A DNA stretch of 64,000 nucleotides from Liolophura sinensis (GCF_032854445.1 NC_088304.1:29951732-30015731); one strand, 5' to 3'; counted from the first letter of the stretch, positions 24,701 to 39,700 are shown. Translations and numbers: made by a program. The notes: generated from the letters alone by a model not told the origin.

Positions 24701-27700
24701 CACAAAAATAGTGAGGTATTCGTACAGACCTTACAAGAAGAGTGAGGTATTCACACAGAAATAGCAACAAAACCTTCTACATGGGATCTATAATCCGTGC
24801 TTGATAGAATCATTCAGGTGATGAGTATAGTCTGAGTCCATATACAGATTTGAAGTTCAAGAGGAGCACAAAAATGAAGTCCAGTTTAAGTCATTTCCCC
24901 CTCCCTCCCCTTTTTCTTTTGGACTTGAATATGCATTTTCTAATTTTTGGGTTTTTTTCTTCTTCATTGAGTTTTAACACTTTCAATTGCATAATGGAGG
25001 TCAGTCTTATGGGCATAGAAAACATGACTCTCTCACCTCTTTATTAATCCACAGGGACTGGCCAAGACTGAAGGCATTCTCCTTTTTCTCTTCTTTCACA
25101 TCTATGTGCTGTAATACGTTGTCTGTGACCTTCCATGTGACTGTCAGATGATCAGAGCCCTGGAACATGCATAGTCATAAAATTATCAACAAAGACTGTC
25201 ATCCATTGTCCTGGGCACTCCATGAAACCATCAATGTATAGGGCCAATGAATATTTACAACCAAAGTGTGTATACAGGTAGATACACTGTATTCTACCTA
25301 ACAATCATCATTTTTCAAGTGATACATCCGTCCTCATTCATCCACCTTTTAGGACCTCGTAACAGTATTTTGGTTAAATTTGATTAATTTCTTATCACAA
25401 AAACTTAAGTGTTAGCTTCAAAAGTATCAAGATCTTTATGTGTTTTTGAAAGTGTATTTTCACAGGATAAAATTTTGGTGAAATGTAATATTTAAAATAT
25501 TCGAAAATGTTGAAGTGATGCACTCTAGAAATTACATTTCAAACGAAAAAAATTGTGATCCTTAGTGTATGCAATTATGGTATTATGACCTAAAATCTTG
25601 CCCATGCCTCCACATTTTGCAGCAATCTGAGAGTTTTCTTTGGAAGTTAGAATTCTAACTATGAATTACTGACCACTCTGTTTTCATGCTGCCATAGCTC
25701 CTGGATTATTGTCCTAAAATGTGAAAATCTTGTGAATATTTAAGCCACAAGTGATAATGAATACTTACGCTAATTGTTGAGTTAACACTTGATTTAATAC
25801 TTAAAGAAAACAATATAAACTTGCTTAGTGTGTTTATCTTTTTGTTGAGTATATTTAAATTGCACAAAAAATAATATTTTATGACCTTTTCTCCCTCTAA
25901 CAAAGCAGTCTTTGGTGCCAAAATTTTACGCATGTTGCCATAATGGTCATACTTCACAAGTTACCATAATGGTCATACTTCACAAGTTACCATAATGGTC
26001 ATACTTCACAAGTTACTATAATGGTCGTACTTCACAAGTTACCATAATGGTCATACTTCACAAGTTACCATAATGGTCGTACTTCACAAGCTGCCATAAT
26101 GGTCATACTTCACAAGCTGCCATAATGGTCATACTTCACAAGTTACCATAATGGTCATACTTCACAAGCTGCCATAATGGTCATACTTCACAAGCTCCCA
26201 TAACGGTCATACTTCACAAGCTGCCATAATGGTCATACTTCACAAGCTGCCATAATGGTCATACTTCACAAGTTACCATAATGGTCATACTTCACAAGTT
26301 ACCATGTTTGCCCAGTGAAAATGAAAGCATGAACAGTTTAGGCTCCAGTGCTGTGTGTACCTTGCTGCTAGGCCTGATGATCACATCCCCCTGCTCCATG
26401 TCGGCCATTAGCTTCTCACAGTCCTTGTACGCTATGTTGTGAAATGAGGGGTGAGCTATCACTCTCTTCACGTACGCTGTAACAGGAAACATACCATGTC
26501 ACTCATAGCACATTAGCTAATAAGTGTCACCAGAGGGACGGGTGAACTATTGTCTTCAAATACACCCTGCTGCTTTCATTAATGGCTCACGTTGAATAAA
26601 CAGGAGATATTGTTGTAGAAGGGTTATGATCTTGGACTTCCTTCACAAATGCCTGTATATGTAAAGGCAGGAGTACATGTAATTATATGTACTTCTAGTT
26701 TAGAAACAGACCCGCACTACCATTCCCATATCTAATGAACAGCACTCACTCTGTCTGGCCTGTTGTTTCTTCTTCTCCTCTTCATGCTGAATCTGACTCA
26801 TCTCCAGATCTGCGTCATAGTAATCATCTCTGGGAGGCCTGAAATCAACAACAACAACACGTGTGTTACAACCAGCGGATGTGTCCCACAAATGTCCGAA
26901 AATGCGAGAAACAGTTAAAAATTATAAAACTAGGCATCAAACCAGACATTTGTCAGCCAACCGTCACCCACAATGGAGGTTCCAGCTCAATAATCCCAAG
27001 TCCAAATAACAAAACAATGTTCGACACAAACCACCAAGGTATATAAAGTACAAAATCAAGACGAATTCATACAGAGAAGCAGTCAACAGTTTGTAATGAT
27101 GCTGAGAAGATGCAAGGGATGTCTAGGTGAATGAATAAAATTAGTATCCAAAGCATGGGCATGTAACATGCTGGATTATAGGCTGTTGATTATGAAAATA
27201 TCTCAGTTGCGCTTTGATTATGATTGTTCATATACCCAACATGGCAATCTGATGCAACACAACAAATATACAATGCCTTGCTCTGTTCTTCACAACACGT
27301 TATTAAATCATTTTAGGTGACTGTACAAGACCACAAAAATTGTGATTAAAATGGAACAGAATAGATTAATGGGATTTAATGCTGGCACTATATCATGGAG
27401 ATAAAATGAGAAAATGGTCCCATTAAAACATTGACAGGAACTACCATCGAGACCTCTGAAGTGTGATATATGTCAAACTATAAATCTAGTCGAGAAAGAA
27501 ACTGCATCTGTTAATGAAAAGATCTGAAAAGGTAACCCTTTTCCAACTGTATTGCTGTGCAACAACATTTGTTTAATAATTATCAGGTCAGTTGGTCAGA
27601 TCAACCAGCAAATGTTCACGAACATGTTATTTCCACTCTCATTATTATTATGTATGGAAGAAAAATATATTTGCACCCATCAGCTTTATGGATGGAAAAA

Positions 27701-30700
27701 CCAGATACAGTCTTGGTAAACCAAAACTGTACAGTTCTAAATATATTTTGTAACTTCCTGAAATGAAAAGAATAATTTCAAGTATTGTATGGAACATGTC
27801 TACATGAAACAGTGAATATGTTCATAATTTTGACTAATCAGTGAGAGGATCAGACTTACTTCCACTGTAATTCTTTGTCAATGAGGTCAGAGCTCCTGGA
27901 GGTCAAATCCACACTGAAACGATCTGTGTCAATCTTTGTAATACGGCAGTGTAGCGTCTGACCCACCTGTGAAACAACGACAACAGTGCTATATAAAACA
28001 TGCTCCATTTCAAATAGTGAAGGACATGCTGGCTTGTTCAGTTTTTTTTACCTTTCTCTGGTATCACCTTTATATTAAGCTTTGTAAAACTCATCTATAA
28101 AGCTAGGTTGTTGATTCTTTGGGGGTTTTATAGCACTTTTTATCAGACTACAGCGTAGTTGGAGGTGTGGGTTTTGTTCAGGTCAAGGTTACATTATGTC
28201 CATATGTACTTTGATTGGATGAAACAATAAGTCATGAAGATAGCTACTGTAATTTTTCAACCTTTTCGCATGTTTTCAAGGGGTTTATTCAAGCATATTC
28301 TGAAGTTATTATTCTGTGTAGACTGTCAAAATTACACTTTTTGTGAAGCCCTGAAACTGGACAATCCAACCAATGTAACAACCACTGAAAGTTGCTCGTT
28401 AATACCTGAAAAGTTTAGGAATTAGAGTAGCTCTTGTTTGTGATTTAAATTTAATTTTACACAATATATCAGACTCATATTTTACGGGAAAAGGGAAAAA
28501 AATATGGCTCCTTATCTGTTACATAACGTGATGATTTATTTACATACTTAAAAAGCAGGCAGAGAGTCTTTCTGGGAGGAAGAATCTTGTCTGACAGATC
28601 ATTTGAAAATTTACTGATGAACTTTTTCACATCTGACAGATCAAGGCAGTAGTCTTCAACCAACATTTGACTGTCGCAATCACACATCATGTTTAAGTTT
28701 ATATTTAAGCTTACAAGACATTTCACGTGTTATTTTTTTCACTGAGCTGTTCTACAAGCATAATTAAACACTGTATTAACATGCAATGCACTTTTATGTC
28801 ATTGTTATTGTTGTTGTACATAAACCATCACATTGACCTATCGTGTTAATAAGCCGACAATCTGTCTAAAACCATCATTCCTGTCAAGCCCGCGGTACTG
28901 TCGTTTTAAAGAATTTCCACTGTAATAAACTGACAAAAACCAAGGCTTTACAGTACTCCTAAAAGCACACACATACACGTATGACATCAACATTTGACTA
29001 GGTGGCAAAATTACATGCATACCAAGTGTAGAGTTAGGACTGGTGCAAAATCCCACTGCTAAGACTGACCTTAACCCTTTCCTCGGGATTGGCGACATGT
29101 TTATCACTGATCTTTTTGACATGCAGGAATCCAGAGATGCCATTATCCAGCCGTACACGGACTCCGATGGCCGATCCTGGACAGCTGCCAGAGTCAAAGT
29201 GACTCCATACCTACAACCATAACTGTTAAAGTTAAGACAGTTAAACCAAATTTTGATTTGTCCATCACAATGTTCACCACCAACAGGGGTACCTCCCTTC
29301 CTTCAAATACAAGTAATGAAACATTAGAGCCTCAGCAGCATTCAACAATTGTTCACAGTGTTAACACTGCAAGGAAGATCAAAGAAATTTTCTCAGTCAA
29401 ATCTGACTGAAGTTCCAAATTACCCTTCCAAAGAATATCAAAAATTACACATTACAGTTACACCTCCTGTTTATTTACTTATGTTTATGTAACTATTGTT
29501 TAAAATCATACATTATAATTTTTCACTTAAATGAAGGATGTTAGTAAGTAACATATCACTAAGCTTTTATCAGTCAGTTTTCATAAAGCCACTTTGGTAT
29601 GGTACAAACTTACATCACTGAGTTCTGGCAGGTCATTTCTCCTACAGAAGGGGCACTGCCACAGTCCTGTGTCCTCATCCCTAACAGGGTCTGCCCTGTC
29701 CAACTGATCCCCCTGGGGGCGTTTGTGGGCAATCCCCACCACTCGGCCCAGCACCAGCTTACCTGCAAACAAAGACCAGGTTAAACGTTGTAATATTTCA
29801 CGTGTGTAATATCTAATTGTCACATGCTCAAAATATTTCTTCTATCAGAACTCAGGGAAGAAAATCTTTTGCATCAAAATCAGCTGATATTTCTTCCACT
29901 GGCTGAGCTCCACTAATAAAACGATTAGATCATGGCCCATTATCACCTCAAATCAGCTGATCAGCTTCTCACACCTAACTTTTGTAACGGAGTGAAGGAG
30001 TGCTAGTGTGTGAGCAAAATCTACCCTAAAGCTTGTGTCATACAAATAAATGTTCCTGTGGTCATTAATACACCTAAACACTGAGATGGCTGACTGAGGG
30101 TTAGAGTTATGTATGTATCTTTTGTCAACACGTGGAACTAACACTCACCTACATGTATGTAGAACGTTTGGGGGGTATCTTCTGTTAACATGTGGAACTA
30201 ACACTCACCTACATGTATGTAGAACATTTGGGGGGTTTCTTCTGTCAACATGTGGAACTAACACTCACCTACATGTATGTAGAACGTTTGGGGGGTTTCT
30301 TCTGTCAACATGTGGAACTAACACTCACCTATGTAGAACGTTTGGGGGGTTCTTCTGTCAACATGTGGAACTAACACTCACCTACATGTATGTAGAACGT
30401 TTGGGGGGTTCTTCTGTCAACATGGGGAACTAACACTCACCTACATGTATGTAGAACGTTTGGGGGGTTCTTCTGTCAACATGTGGAACTAACACTCACC
30501 TACATGTATGTAGAACGTTTGGGGGGTTCTTCTGTCAACATGTGGAACTAACACTCACCTACATGTATGTAGAACGTTTGGGGGGTTTCTTCTGTCAACA
30601 TGTGGAACTAACACTCACCTACATGTATGTAGAACGTTTGGGGGGTTTCTTCTGTCAACATGTGGAACTAACACTCACCTACATGTATGTAGAACGTTTG

Positions 30701-33700
30701 GGGGGTTCTTCTGTCAACATGTGGAACTAACACTCACCTACATGTATGTAGAACGTTTGGGGGGTTCTTCTGTCAACACGTGGAACTAACACTCACCTAC
30801 ATGTATGTAGAACGTTTGGGGGGTTTCTTCTGTCAACATGTGGAACTAACACTCACCTATGTAGAAGGTTTGAGGGGTTTCTTCTGTCAACATGTGGAAC
30901 TAACACTCACCTATGTAGAATGTTTGAGGGGTTTCTTATGTCAACACGTGGAACTAACACTCAACTATGTAGAAGGTTTGAGGGGTTTCTTCTGTTAACA
31001 CGGGGAACAAAAACTCACCTATGTAGAACATTTGAGGGGTTTCTTTTGTCAACACGTGGAACTAACACTCACCTATGTAGAACATTTGAGGGGTTTCTTA
31101 TGTCAACACGTGGAACTAACACTCACCTATGTAGAACATTTGAGGGGTTTCTTATGTCAACACGTGGAACTAACACTCACCTATGTAGAACGTTTGAGGG
31201 GTTTCTTATGTCAACACGTGGAACTAACACTCACCTATGTAGAACGTTTGAGGGGTTTCTTATGTCAACACGTGGAACTAACACTCAACTATGTAGAACG
31301 TTTGAGGGGTTTCTTATGTCAACACGTGGAACTAACACTCACCTATGTAGAACGTTTGAGGGGTTTCTTTTGTCAACATGTGGAACTTCTCTTCATTTGT
31401 CGGTGATCTGTAAGGAGTTCGCAGGTCTTTGTAACGGTGATTCAGTTCTGCACGGATATCGTAGAGTGTGATGTGCCGATTTCCATAGCCCTGTGGAAAA
31501 TGAAAGAGAAAGAGAGAGCATCCATTAAAATCCATTCACCTGAATTTTACATCTTTCAGCATTTTATTAAAGCCACTGCACATGCTTGAAATCTCACCGT
31601 CATGAGAGCTTAAGTCTTCCAGAACTTTTTTGTTACTTGTTTATGTTTTCAAACCAGTTTTATTCAGTTGACCCTGAGCTAACTGTCACATGTACGTTAG
31701 AGGACAAGACAGTACTTGGCTATTTTCATATTTCAAACGAAAACAGGCTACTGAAGCTTCCTAAAAAGTATCATGCTTTATTTAACTATTTCAATGAGAT
31801 TTCACCGAATAACATGTAGAACAAAATGGCAATACGGCACAAATGGCCAATGTGAACTGCAGCAGACATCTTGAGAATTTTATCCAATCAAACGCGTTGC
31901 TATCAGATTGTGTGGCCTAAGCTGTGACGTAGCCTTTACCCATTCCCTCATTCAAGTGACATATGATAACTGCATAAGAGATAATTTTGCAACGATTTAG
32001 TTATGTGTAGTCGAAGGGTCATTCCTCAAAGTGATAATTGTGGGACAGGTCTGTATCATTTACGGACCACAAAAGACATAAAATCAGTTGATATACAAGC
32101 CATGTAATATTCAACTACAATATCACAAATAATGTCAGGCACTAGCATACCGTCTCGGCCCAAACTACATTCATCTCTCCAGTAGACCCTTGGCCTACTT
32201 AGTCATGCTGTTCAAATTATACAAATACATTTTTTGTCTTTCCTTTTGGCATACAGTCAACAGTTTCTAAATAACAAAAATCAGAGACACTGCTAAATCC
32301 ATCAGGTATGCCGAAAGTTTGTGGGGAAAAGACGATGATACCTCACCTGACAACGCTAAAGATTAATCAAACCTTATATTTTTTTTTTCTCTGAAGAATG
32401 TAAATTTTATTCCTCTGTCTTTCTCGCATACAACAGATATTTTCTTTTATAAAATACAATAGAATTATTGAAACTCAAGCCGAGGTGCTATCTCTGTCGC
32501 CCCCGGTAACTAGGTCAGCACTGCTCTCATCTTAGAAGCCACCACTACAAAACTGAAGCATACAATCCAACGACAGTCAAATGCCTAGATCATACATCCT
32601 CAGTAGTACTTAGAATTATTTCCATTTGTTTCAGAACAGATCATGAATGTGGTTGTACAGCAATCTTATTGTACATGTAGTTTTGTAAACATTTAATAGG
32701 GCCCAAATTCCCCAGCTAACCCCTCCAGAGGCTACGACCCGAACCACGAATACCGGGCTATTTAAACAGGGTCGCTGAAGTTCCTTGTAAATGATATGAT
32801 AGGCCTACTGTATTAACAGTTCAAGCAGTGGAAGAAATATCTTAAGATACGGTATGTACCATTTCCAAGAAAGTTATTTATCACTTGGGCCTTCATCATT
32901 AAGTCCACAACTTTTGTCTGCCACAGTCTACTGCTTAGATTATTATACGGAAAATACCCTCGATGTCAGAGAGCTAGAGTAAACGTGACGTCACCTTGCT
33001 CTTGATAATGAACACGTGCTGAAGATGTATCAAGGCGAAGTTTCACTGAATTTTACTTGGTCCAAAAAAATCTCAAAAAATATTTAATGCTTGTTTAAGA
33101 TACTTTGAATGGTAGTCTTTCAGTGGGCGTAACCATTATCCAGGTGTTGTTGTCTTTCATTTTATTTATTTATTTATTTGATTGGTGTTTTACGCCGTCC
33201 TCTTTCATTTTAAGATGCAGAATTAAAAACCAGAAAATTCACAAAGCACAAGCAATATCAGTTTGCTAAAAATAAAAAATTGAAAAAAAAAAAAAATTGA
33301 ATCATTATGACTTAACCTCAGCACCTCAGCAATATTGTAGTCATATCGCGGCCAGACCAAGTTTAAACTTGAAGTCACCAAATAAGAGCAAATTCCTGAA
33401 TAGTAAGCACTGCCTGCCCAGGACAAGTTGATCCAAGCTGTGCCCTCTGTTGCACTTTTCTGTATTAGCAAGTTAATGCTTCTGTATAGTTGTGCTGGTG
33501 AGGCAAAGAGATAGTCCATAGGTGCTGCAGTGTAACAGCTGAGATTGGTGTTTTCTACACAGCTTGTTGACAGACGTTCATTAGGTCAACATGTAAAGGT
33601 ACACATGTGTGCAGCCATGCATGATTTATTTATTTGATTGGTGTTTTACACCGTACTCAAGGATATTTCACTTATATGATGGTGGCCAGCATTTTGGGGG

Positions 33701-36700
33701 AGGAAACTAGCAAAACCCGTGACCATACGCAGGTTGACCGCAGACTTGAACTCACAGCGATCCCTTTGGTGGGAGGCCCTGGGTCATAGCACAGTGCTAA
33801 CCGCCATTGGCCCCCTGTGTACGATAAATGTCACTATAACTCCATACCTGTCTCTCCAACCCATACCTGTATCTCTAACTCCATACCTGTCTCTCTCACT
33901 CCATACCTTTCTCTCCAACCCATACCAGTCACTCTAACTCCATACCTGTCTCTCTCACTCCATACCTTTCTCTCCAACCCATACCTGTCTCTCTAACTCC
34001 ATACCTGTCTCTCTAACTCCTCAGCAAAAGCATCCAGATCCAGATCCTTCAGCCTCTCAGGACTCTCCAGGATTTCCTCCAGTGCTCCCGCAGGATTAGC
34101 ATCTTCAGCCGTGTCATCATACTCCAGGGCATCCACAGCCATCTTCCGCGCCCATTCGTATGTCTCCGGGTGGACCCTGGACCCATCCAGCACCTCCACA
34201 TACACCTCCGTGCTGATCACAACAACAACAACACAAGAATGACACATTCTCCACCTACATGTATGTTATGTCTAATAGTCGTGATGATCATCACAAATTT
34301 AAATCTATCTTCATGAAGCCTGCTGTATAAGCATGATATTTATGGTAATCTTAACTTACGACAACAATTTGCGATGTCTTGTGTACCTGATGACCAGCTC
34401 ACCTGTTGCCTAATGAGTTTGTGTCTATCTTGATGAAGCCTGCACAGTTGAGGAAGACCTTTGGCCCCATGTGGCAGGTGGTGACCAGCTGAGATCGGTT
34501 CTCCAGGAGGGTGTTACCCTGCTTCAGGATCTGAAACGTAGCAGAAGTAGACAATACAAACCCTGATTCTCATGCAATTGGGAACTGACTGACAATGAGT
34601 GGCTGTTGAGCTGGCTGGGACAGGCAACTCATGTGATGTAATACAGTGACATTCACGGACAGGGACCAGGAATGTTGAACTCATTTAAACACCATCAGGG
34701 CTCATTGCCTTGTTATGCCAATCAAGGTTAAAAATTTACCCTGCTAAATCAAAAGAAAAAGACCACTAATAGTTTCAGGCTTACATGAAATGCTTTTTTC
34801 TTCTTTATCTCAACATTCATTGTATCAAAGATGCCTTTGAAACCTATACACTGATATGACTGATACAAGGTTGTCAGTCAGATTTATCAGTCAGCGTAAT
34901 TAGGACATTTACGTCAAGACACATGTCCTCACCTTGACCATGTGTGAGCCTTTCCTGGGCCCCAGACCACAGATAAACTGCACCAGCGGGGCCATGTGGG
35001 GGTGTTCTATAGCTCTATTAACGTCAACCCCCACCTCGTTCACACGGTTCACAAACTCAAGGTAGAGACCGTTGATCAGTTCTTCTTTGCTCACATGATC
35101 CTGGAAAAGACACAGATACTCTGGTGAGCTTCAGTGTTGTTCCGGCTACCAATTTATTCAACAGTTGCAGTAAATGCTGAGGAGCAGATGAATGTGACAA
35201 GATAACCGTACTACCATAATCAAACAACATCTGACTATCACCTTGGCTACAAAATACACATTCATGTATAAGAAATACAAAGTCATTCTTCTCAGTGATA
35301 AATAACAAAAAGAGGAAATTTTATAAAACACTATTTTTTTTTCAACATTTATTTATTCTATTTATTTATTTATTTGATTGGTGTTTTACCCTGAATTCAA
35401 GAATATTTCACTTTTTTTAAAGCGGCCAGCATTATGGTGGGAGGAAACTGGGCAGAGCCCAGGGGAAACCCATGACCATCCACAGGAAGCTGGCAGCCCT
35501 TCCCACGTCTAGACGGAGAGGAAGCCAGCATGAGCTGGACTTGAACTCACAGCGACCGCACTATGTATCTGTATGGCTCCTGTGTCATTGACGCTTTGAA
35601 TATTTGTTATCGCTTGTTATCGTTTTCTATCTCTTAATGGTTAATGCTAACATCTGACATACACTTCATGATGCTCGCCTTTAAGAAGCTAACTTGCCTC
35701 CAGTCTCCGGGTGCGCTCGACGGTGAAAGTACTTTCAGTGAAATGAAAACTGTACCTGCAGTGAGTGATAACGGAGACAGAGAATATCCTCATCAGGGTT
35801 ACACAGCTGGGCAAACTCTATCAGGGGGTCCTGTAACCTGCGGGCTATTGACACAGCATGACGGAGAACAGGCGGGTACTCCCGGAAATCAGCCTGTGGG
35901 CAGCGACAAGCAGAGAGAAAGCAGATGTATAACTATACGAGACACATAATATTTCATATGCAATAATTGTTTCAATATTTGACATTTTCGCTTACATTTC
36001 AAATCCGTGATTTTAGTTGCCCTGGTTGCATGTTATTCACAGCTGGTACAAAGGAACAAACTGTCAGTGTTCAATACAAGGTCTATTACAAAAAATCAAA
36101 TGTACAACAATCAGAATAACTCAAATAAAAAAGTTTGACATTTCGGTATAGCATCTTCCTTCTGTTGCGTAACATGTATGGGTGTCAATGAAACATGATA
36201 TTTTAGCATCAAGTTTTCAATGTGTTACATCAAGATGTGAATTTCTTTTTTTTAAGTACCAATTCACCTATAAAGTTTACCATCTGTAATCATCAGAATA
36301 TCTATGAATGGAACAAACCATTGTTTCTACTGGCTTTTTGTCACAAAAAATTGAGCAAATGTTCCTGCAATGAAGTACACACCCATACATAAAACTCCTA
36401 AATGTCTTAGTACAAGGTGTGTACTCTTTCATACTTTCCTGTCAGCATATCCCCAGGCCTTTATTTTCGGAATTCTTCACCAGAATCTAAATGGATTCCC
36501 ATAGGTCTGCTTTGCAGGAATCCATCAGAATCTAGGTCAAATCTAGTACCACAAAGTATGCTATTACTCAAAGTTTTAATACATGGTAATGTAAAATCAC
36601 ATTCTGGGTGACATAAATATCACTATACAGGGGTAGAAATAAGTCCCACAAATCAAAAGGCCAGCAGGGCCAGTTGACTTGGAAATCAATAGGCCCTTGC

Positions 36701-39700
36701 CCAATTTGATAAAGGCCATGCTTTCATGACATAAATAAAGCACCACGCCAATAAAGTTTAATATTGTGGGTCATTCTAATGTATATTGTGTATTATTATC
36801 TTTGTTCAAAGAATTACATGATCAATGGTTACTGATCACATGAACAATGTTGATCAATGGTTACTGATCACATGAACAATGTTGATCAATGGTTACTGAT
36901 CACATGAACAATGTTGATCAATGGTTACTGATCACATGAACAATGTTTTTTTAAAGAAGTTCAGGTGCTAGAGGTTTGACACCAAGAAATCTGCTGTAAA
37001 CTTTTAGTACTGGGTTAGATGTTGAGGGGCCAGCAATCTTCACACAGGCCCTATTAGTAAAATATAAACCATACTTAAACCAAAGCTTTCAGCTTCAGAA
37101 GTCAGCTGTATCTGTCTCAGTTGCTGACATTTGTAATGGATTTGCTACATTGCTGTGACATTTGACAGAAGCATGTCACAATAAAATCTTTCCTTTAGTT
37201 CCAAAACTCCAGTGTAGATGCAAACAAATGTAAAAGCAAACTGTTCAAAGTCGTTTCGATTCCCGTCCCTTCTGGTGTTTCATCGCTCCTTAATAGCAAA
37301 CGAAATATTTTTACAAAAATGTGTTCACCCCTTTTCATAGCTCCATGTTCAATTCATTGCAATCTTCCGATTTGTTTTAGACATGTTTCCGTTTTAATTG
37401 TCCTCTCTAGATGGTCAGAACTGCTACCACTACTGTACCTGCCAAACGGCCACTGCCTTGTTGTAAACAGGTGGCATTTCAGACAATTTGTTTGAAGCTC
37501 ACTCACTGGTCCATAGGAGAGACACAGCCAGCGGGATAGCCTGTACCATAGTGACATTCACTAGAAACCAGAACATGTTTTTATCTACTTTTCTTTCACT
37601 TTTACTGGCACTTTTACCGGACTTTCTTATCCAAACTCTAGCTAAAACATCACAGATTTCACCATCAGAAATCTACCGACCTTACGACCTCACTAAAAAT
37701 TCTGAAAATACATGTTTCCCCCTGTCTGTGATCCCGTGAGAAACGCAGGACGAGTACACAAGCACCGTTGTTTTAGAGCATAATAATGACAGTACACAAC
37801 TGAGGACAGGTTAATGAGGAAAGCGTCCTGATTCGCTTAACCTCAGCTGGAGACTGACCTCTGCCCTGTTGGAGGCCTGGAACACCTGGGCCACCTCGTT
37901 GTCCACTAACTCCACACTGATCGGGGACATCTGATCCTCCTGCTCTAACTCAGCTATCACCTCCTTCACATCCTCCATGATCATTGTCGCATCTCTGTAA
38001 TACACAAGTCACAGAGCAAATGCTGTACAGAACGTTTTCACAGAATAGCCCCTATTAATTAAAAATCTGTGTTATTTCGTACCTTAATGGTGAATTATGG
38101 AATTAAAGTGCCACTCAGATGTTTTTTAGAATACCAAAAGAACATCATCGAATGAAAACAGCTCCAGCAGAATGAAATATGCTGTTTTTGCTTGGATGAA
38201 TGGCAACTATTGTATTTGGGCTATGCCTATGCAAGTCTGACATCCGGAATTGTCAAATTGGAAACATACAAAAACTTTAATATGGACTATGACTTAGCTG
38301 ATTCGGTTTCATACGTTCATCCTGTTTTAGAGTGAACACGGCAAATGACCTAAAGTTTCGCATGTGAGTTACTGTCGTTTACTTTCCCACAATCTGAAAT
38401 GGCGACAAGACGACAGAAGAGAGTGATTAGCACCCCCGCACCCCCTCCCTGTTTCATCACCCTGCATGGCACTTAGCCGCTCAGGTTGCTACATGTAATC
38501 TTCGCCACATGGGATCAAATCACTAATAGTGAGGTGTGCAGGTCTCCTGACTAGGAGGCCTCCATGAACATCTCTAAATATACCCACGAATGGAATCCAA
38601 GAAAGTATTAAGACAGACGATGTCTATTACAAACCTTTAACTTTCAAACACTGTCTGAAAGCATGACCACCCCAAACAAGGACTGTACATGCACAATTTA
38701 CCCTGCAGACGAAGAGATTATTCGGGTTAGGCCTACTTGGAAGTCACCTCACACCGCTACCTGCTGAACGGTGGTCTGCTGAGAGTCCTCATTATGCAAC
38801 GAATGCCTACAACTGTCTTTTAGCTAGAAACGAATTTCACTGAGAAATATCTGTCATCAGCTTCCCGTGTCCATGCAATTCCAATTTAGTACATCGGTTT
38901 AAACGCACATTTTGTTTCTTAACAGTTTAGAACTGTCCTCCTATTGCAGAAAAGTTCCTCATCCCGTGTTTTTACATCGGAAACCTCCCTTCAACAAAGA
39001 ACACATACTCGACACGAGGATTTTGAAAACTACCACAATTCACTTTAACACCTTTTCGGTAGCACTGTGTGCAAGTCTGGCATATCAGGAGACTGGATTT
39101 GTTTGAGTTGTTATCACATTAGGAGTTTGAACAACACCTTCACTGGCTTTATAAACAAAATGTGTTATGATTTCCTGCATACAGTTTTGTCCAGACGTGG
39201 TTTACGTGTCACCAACAACAGATAACAGTATTGCTTTGCCTTTCGCAAGCAAAAATCACGCGATTGATGGGGACACACATGGAAATTTCTAGTCCGGTGA
39301 TTGTAAGTGGCTTGTATCCACTTATAGATCAAAAAAATCTTTATGACTAAAATTTCATCCGAGGAGGTTCTATTAAATATTAAGTATTTTAAGTATTCAT
39401 GTTTATGAAATATGGGTGAAAGTTGACAGTCTTTCAAATTATGCCAGAATGAACAAGAGATGTTTAGCTGCAGCGGTGCAAACGTACGTGTGTAGATGTC
39501 GCTTTAATCGCAATTTTAACATCTTCATCTTGTCTGCTGGAAGACCTATAGTTTGCAAGTATGGATTCACAGTGTGCTAAATTCTCTGACAGCTTTGTAT
39601 TCAGAGAGCCCTGGAGTTCAAAAACAGACATTTGACATCACACTCCACATGCATAAAGATACTCGGTAGTCATGCTTAATCTCCACAGAGTTTTCTCCTA

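Noticed and set aside
30113-31471. Plus-strand frames across the donor array that look like repeat proteins
   Set aside because: Antisense to SUPT6H exon 26 and its tandem copies; explained by the array.
30117-34020. CRISPR-like appearance of regularly spaced repeats
   Set aside because: Head-to-tail units without unique spacers, in a eukaryotic intron, so these are minisatellites.
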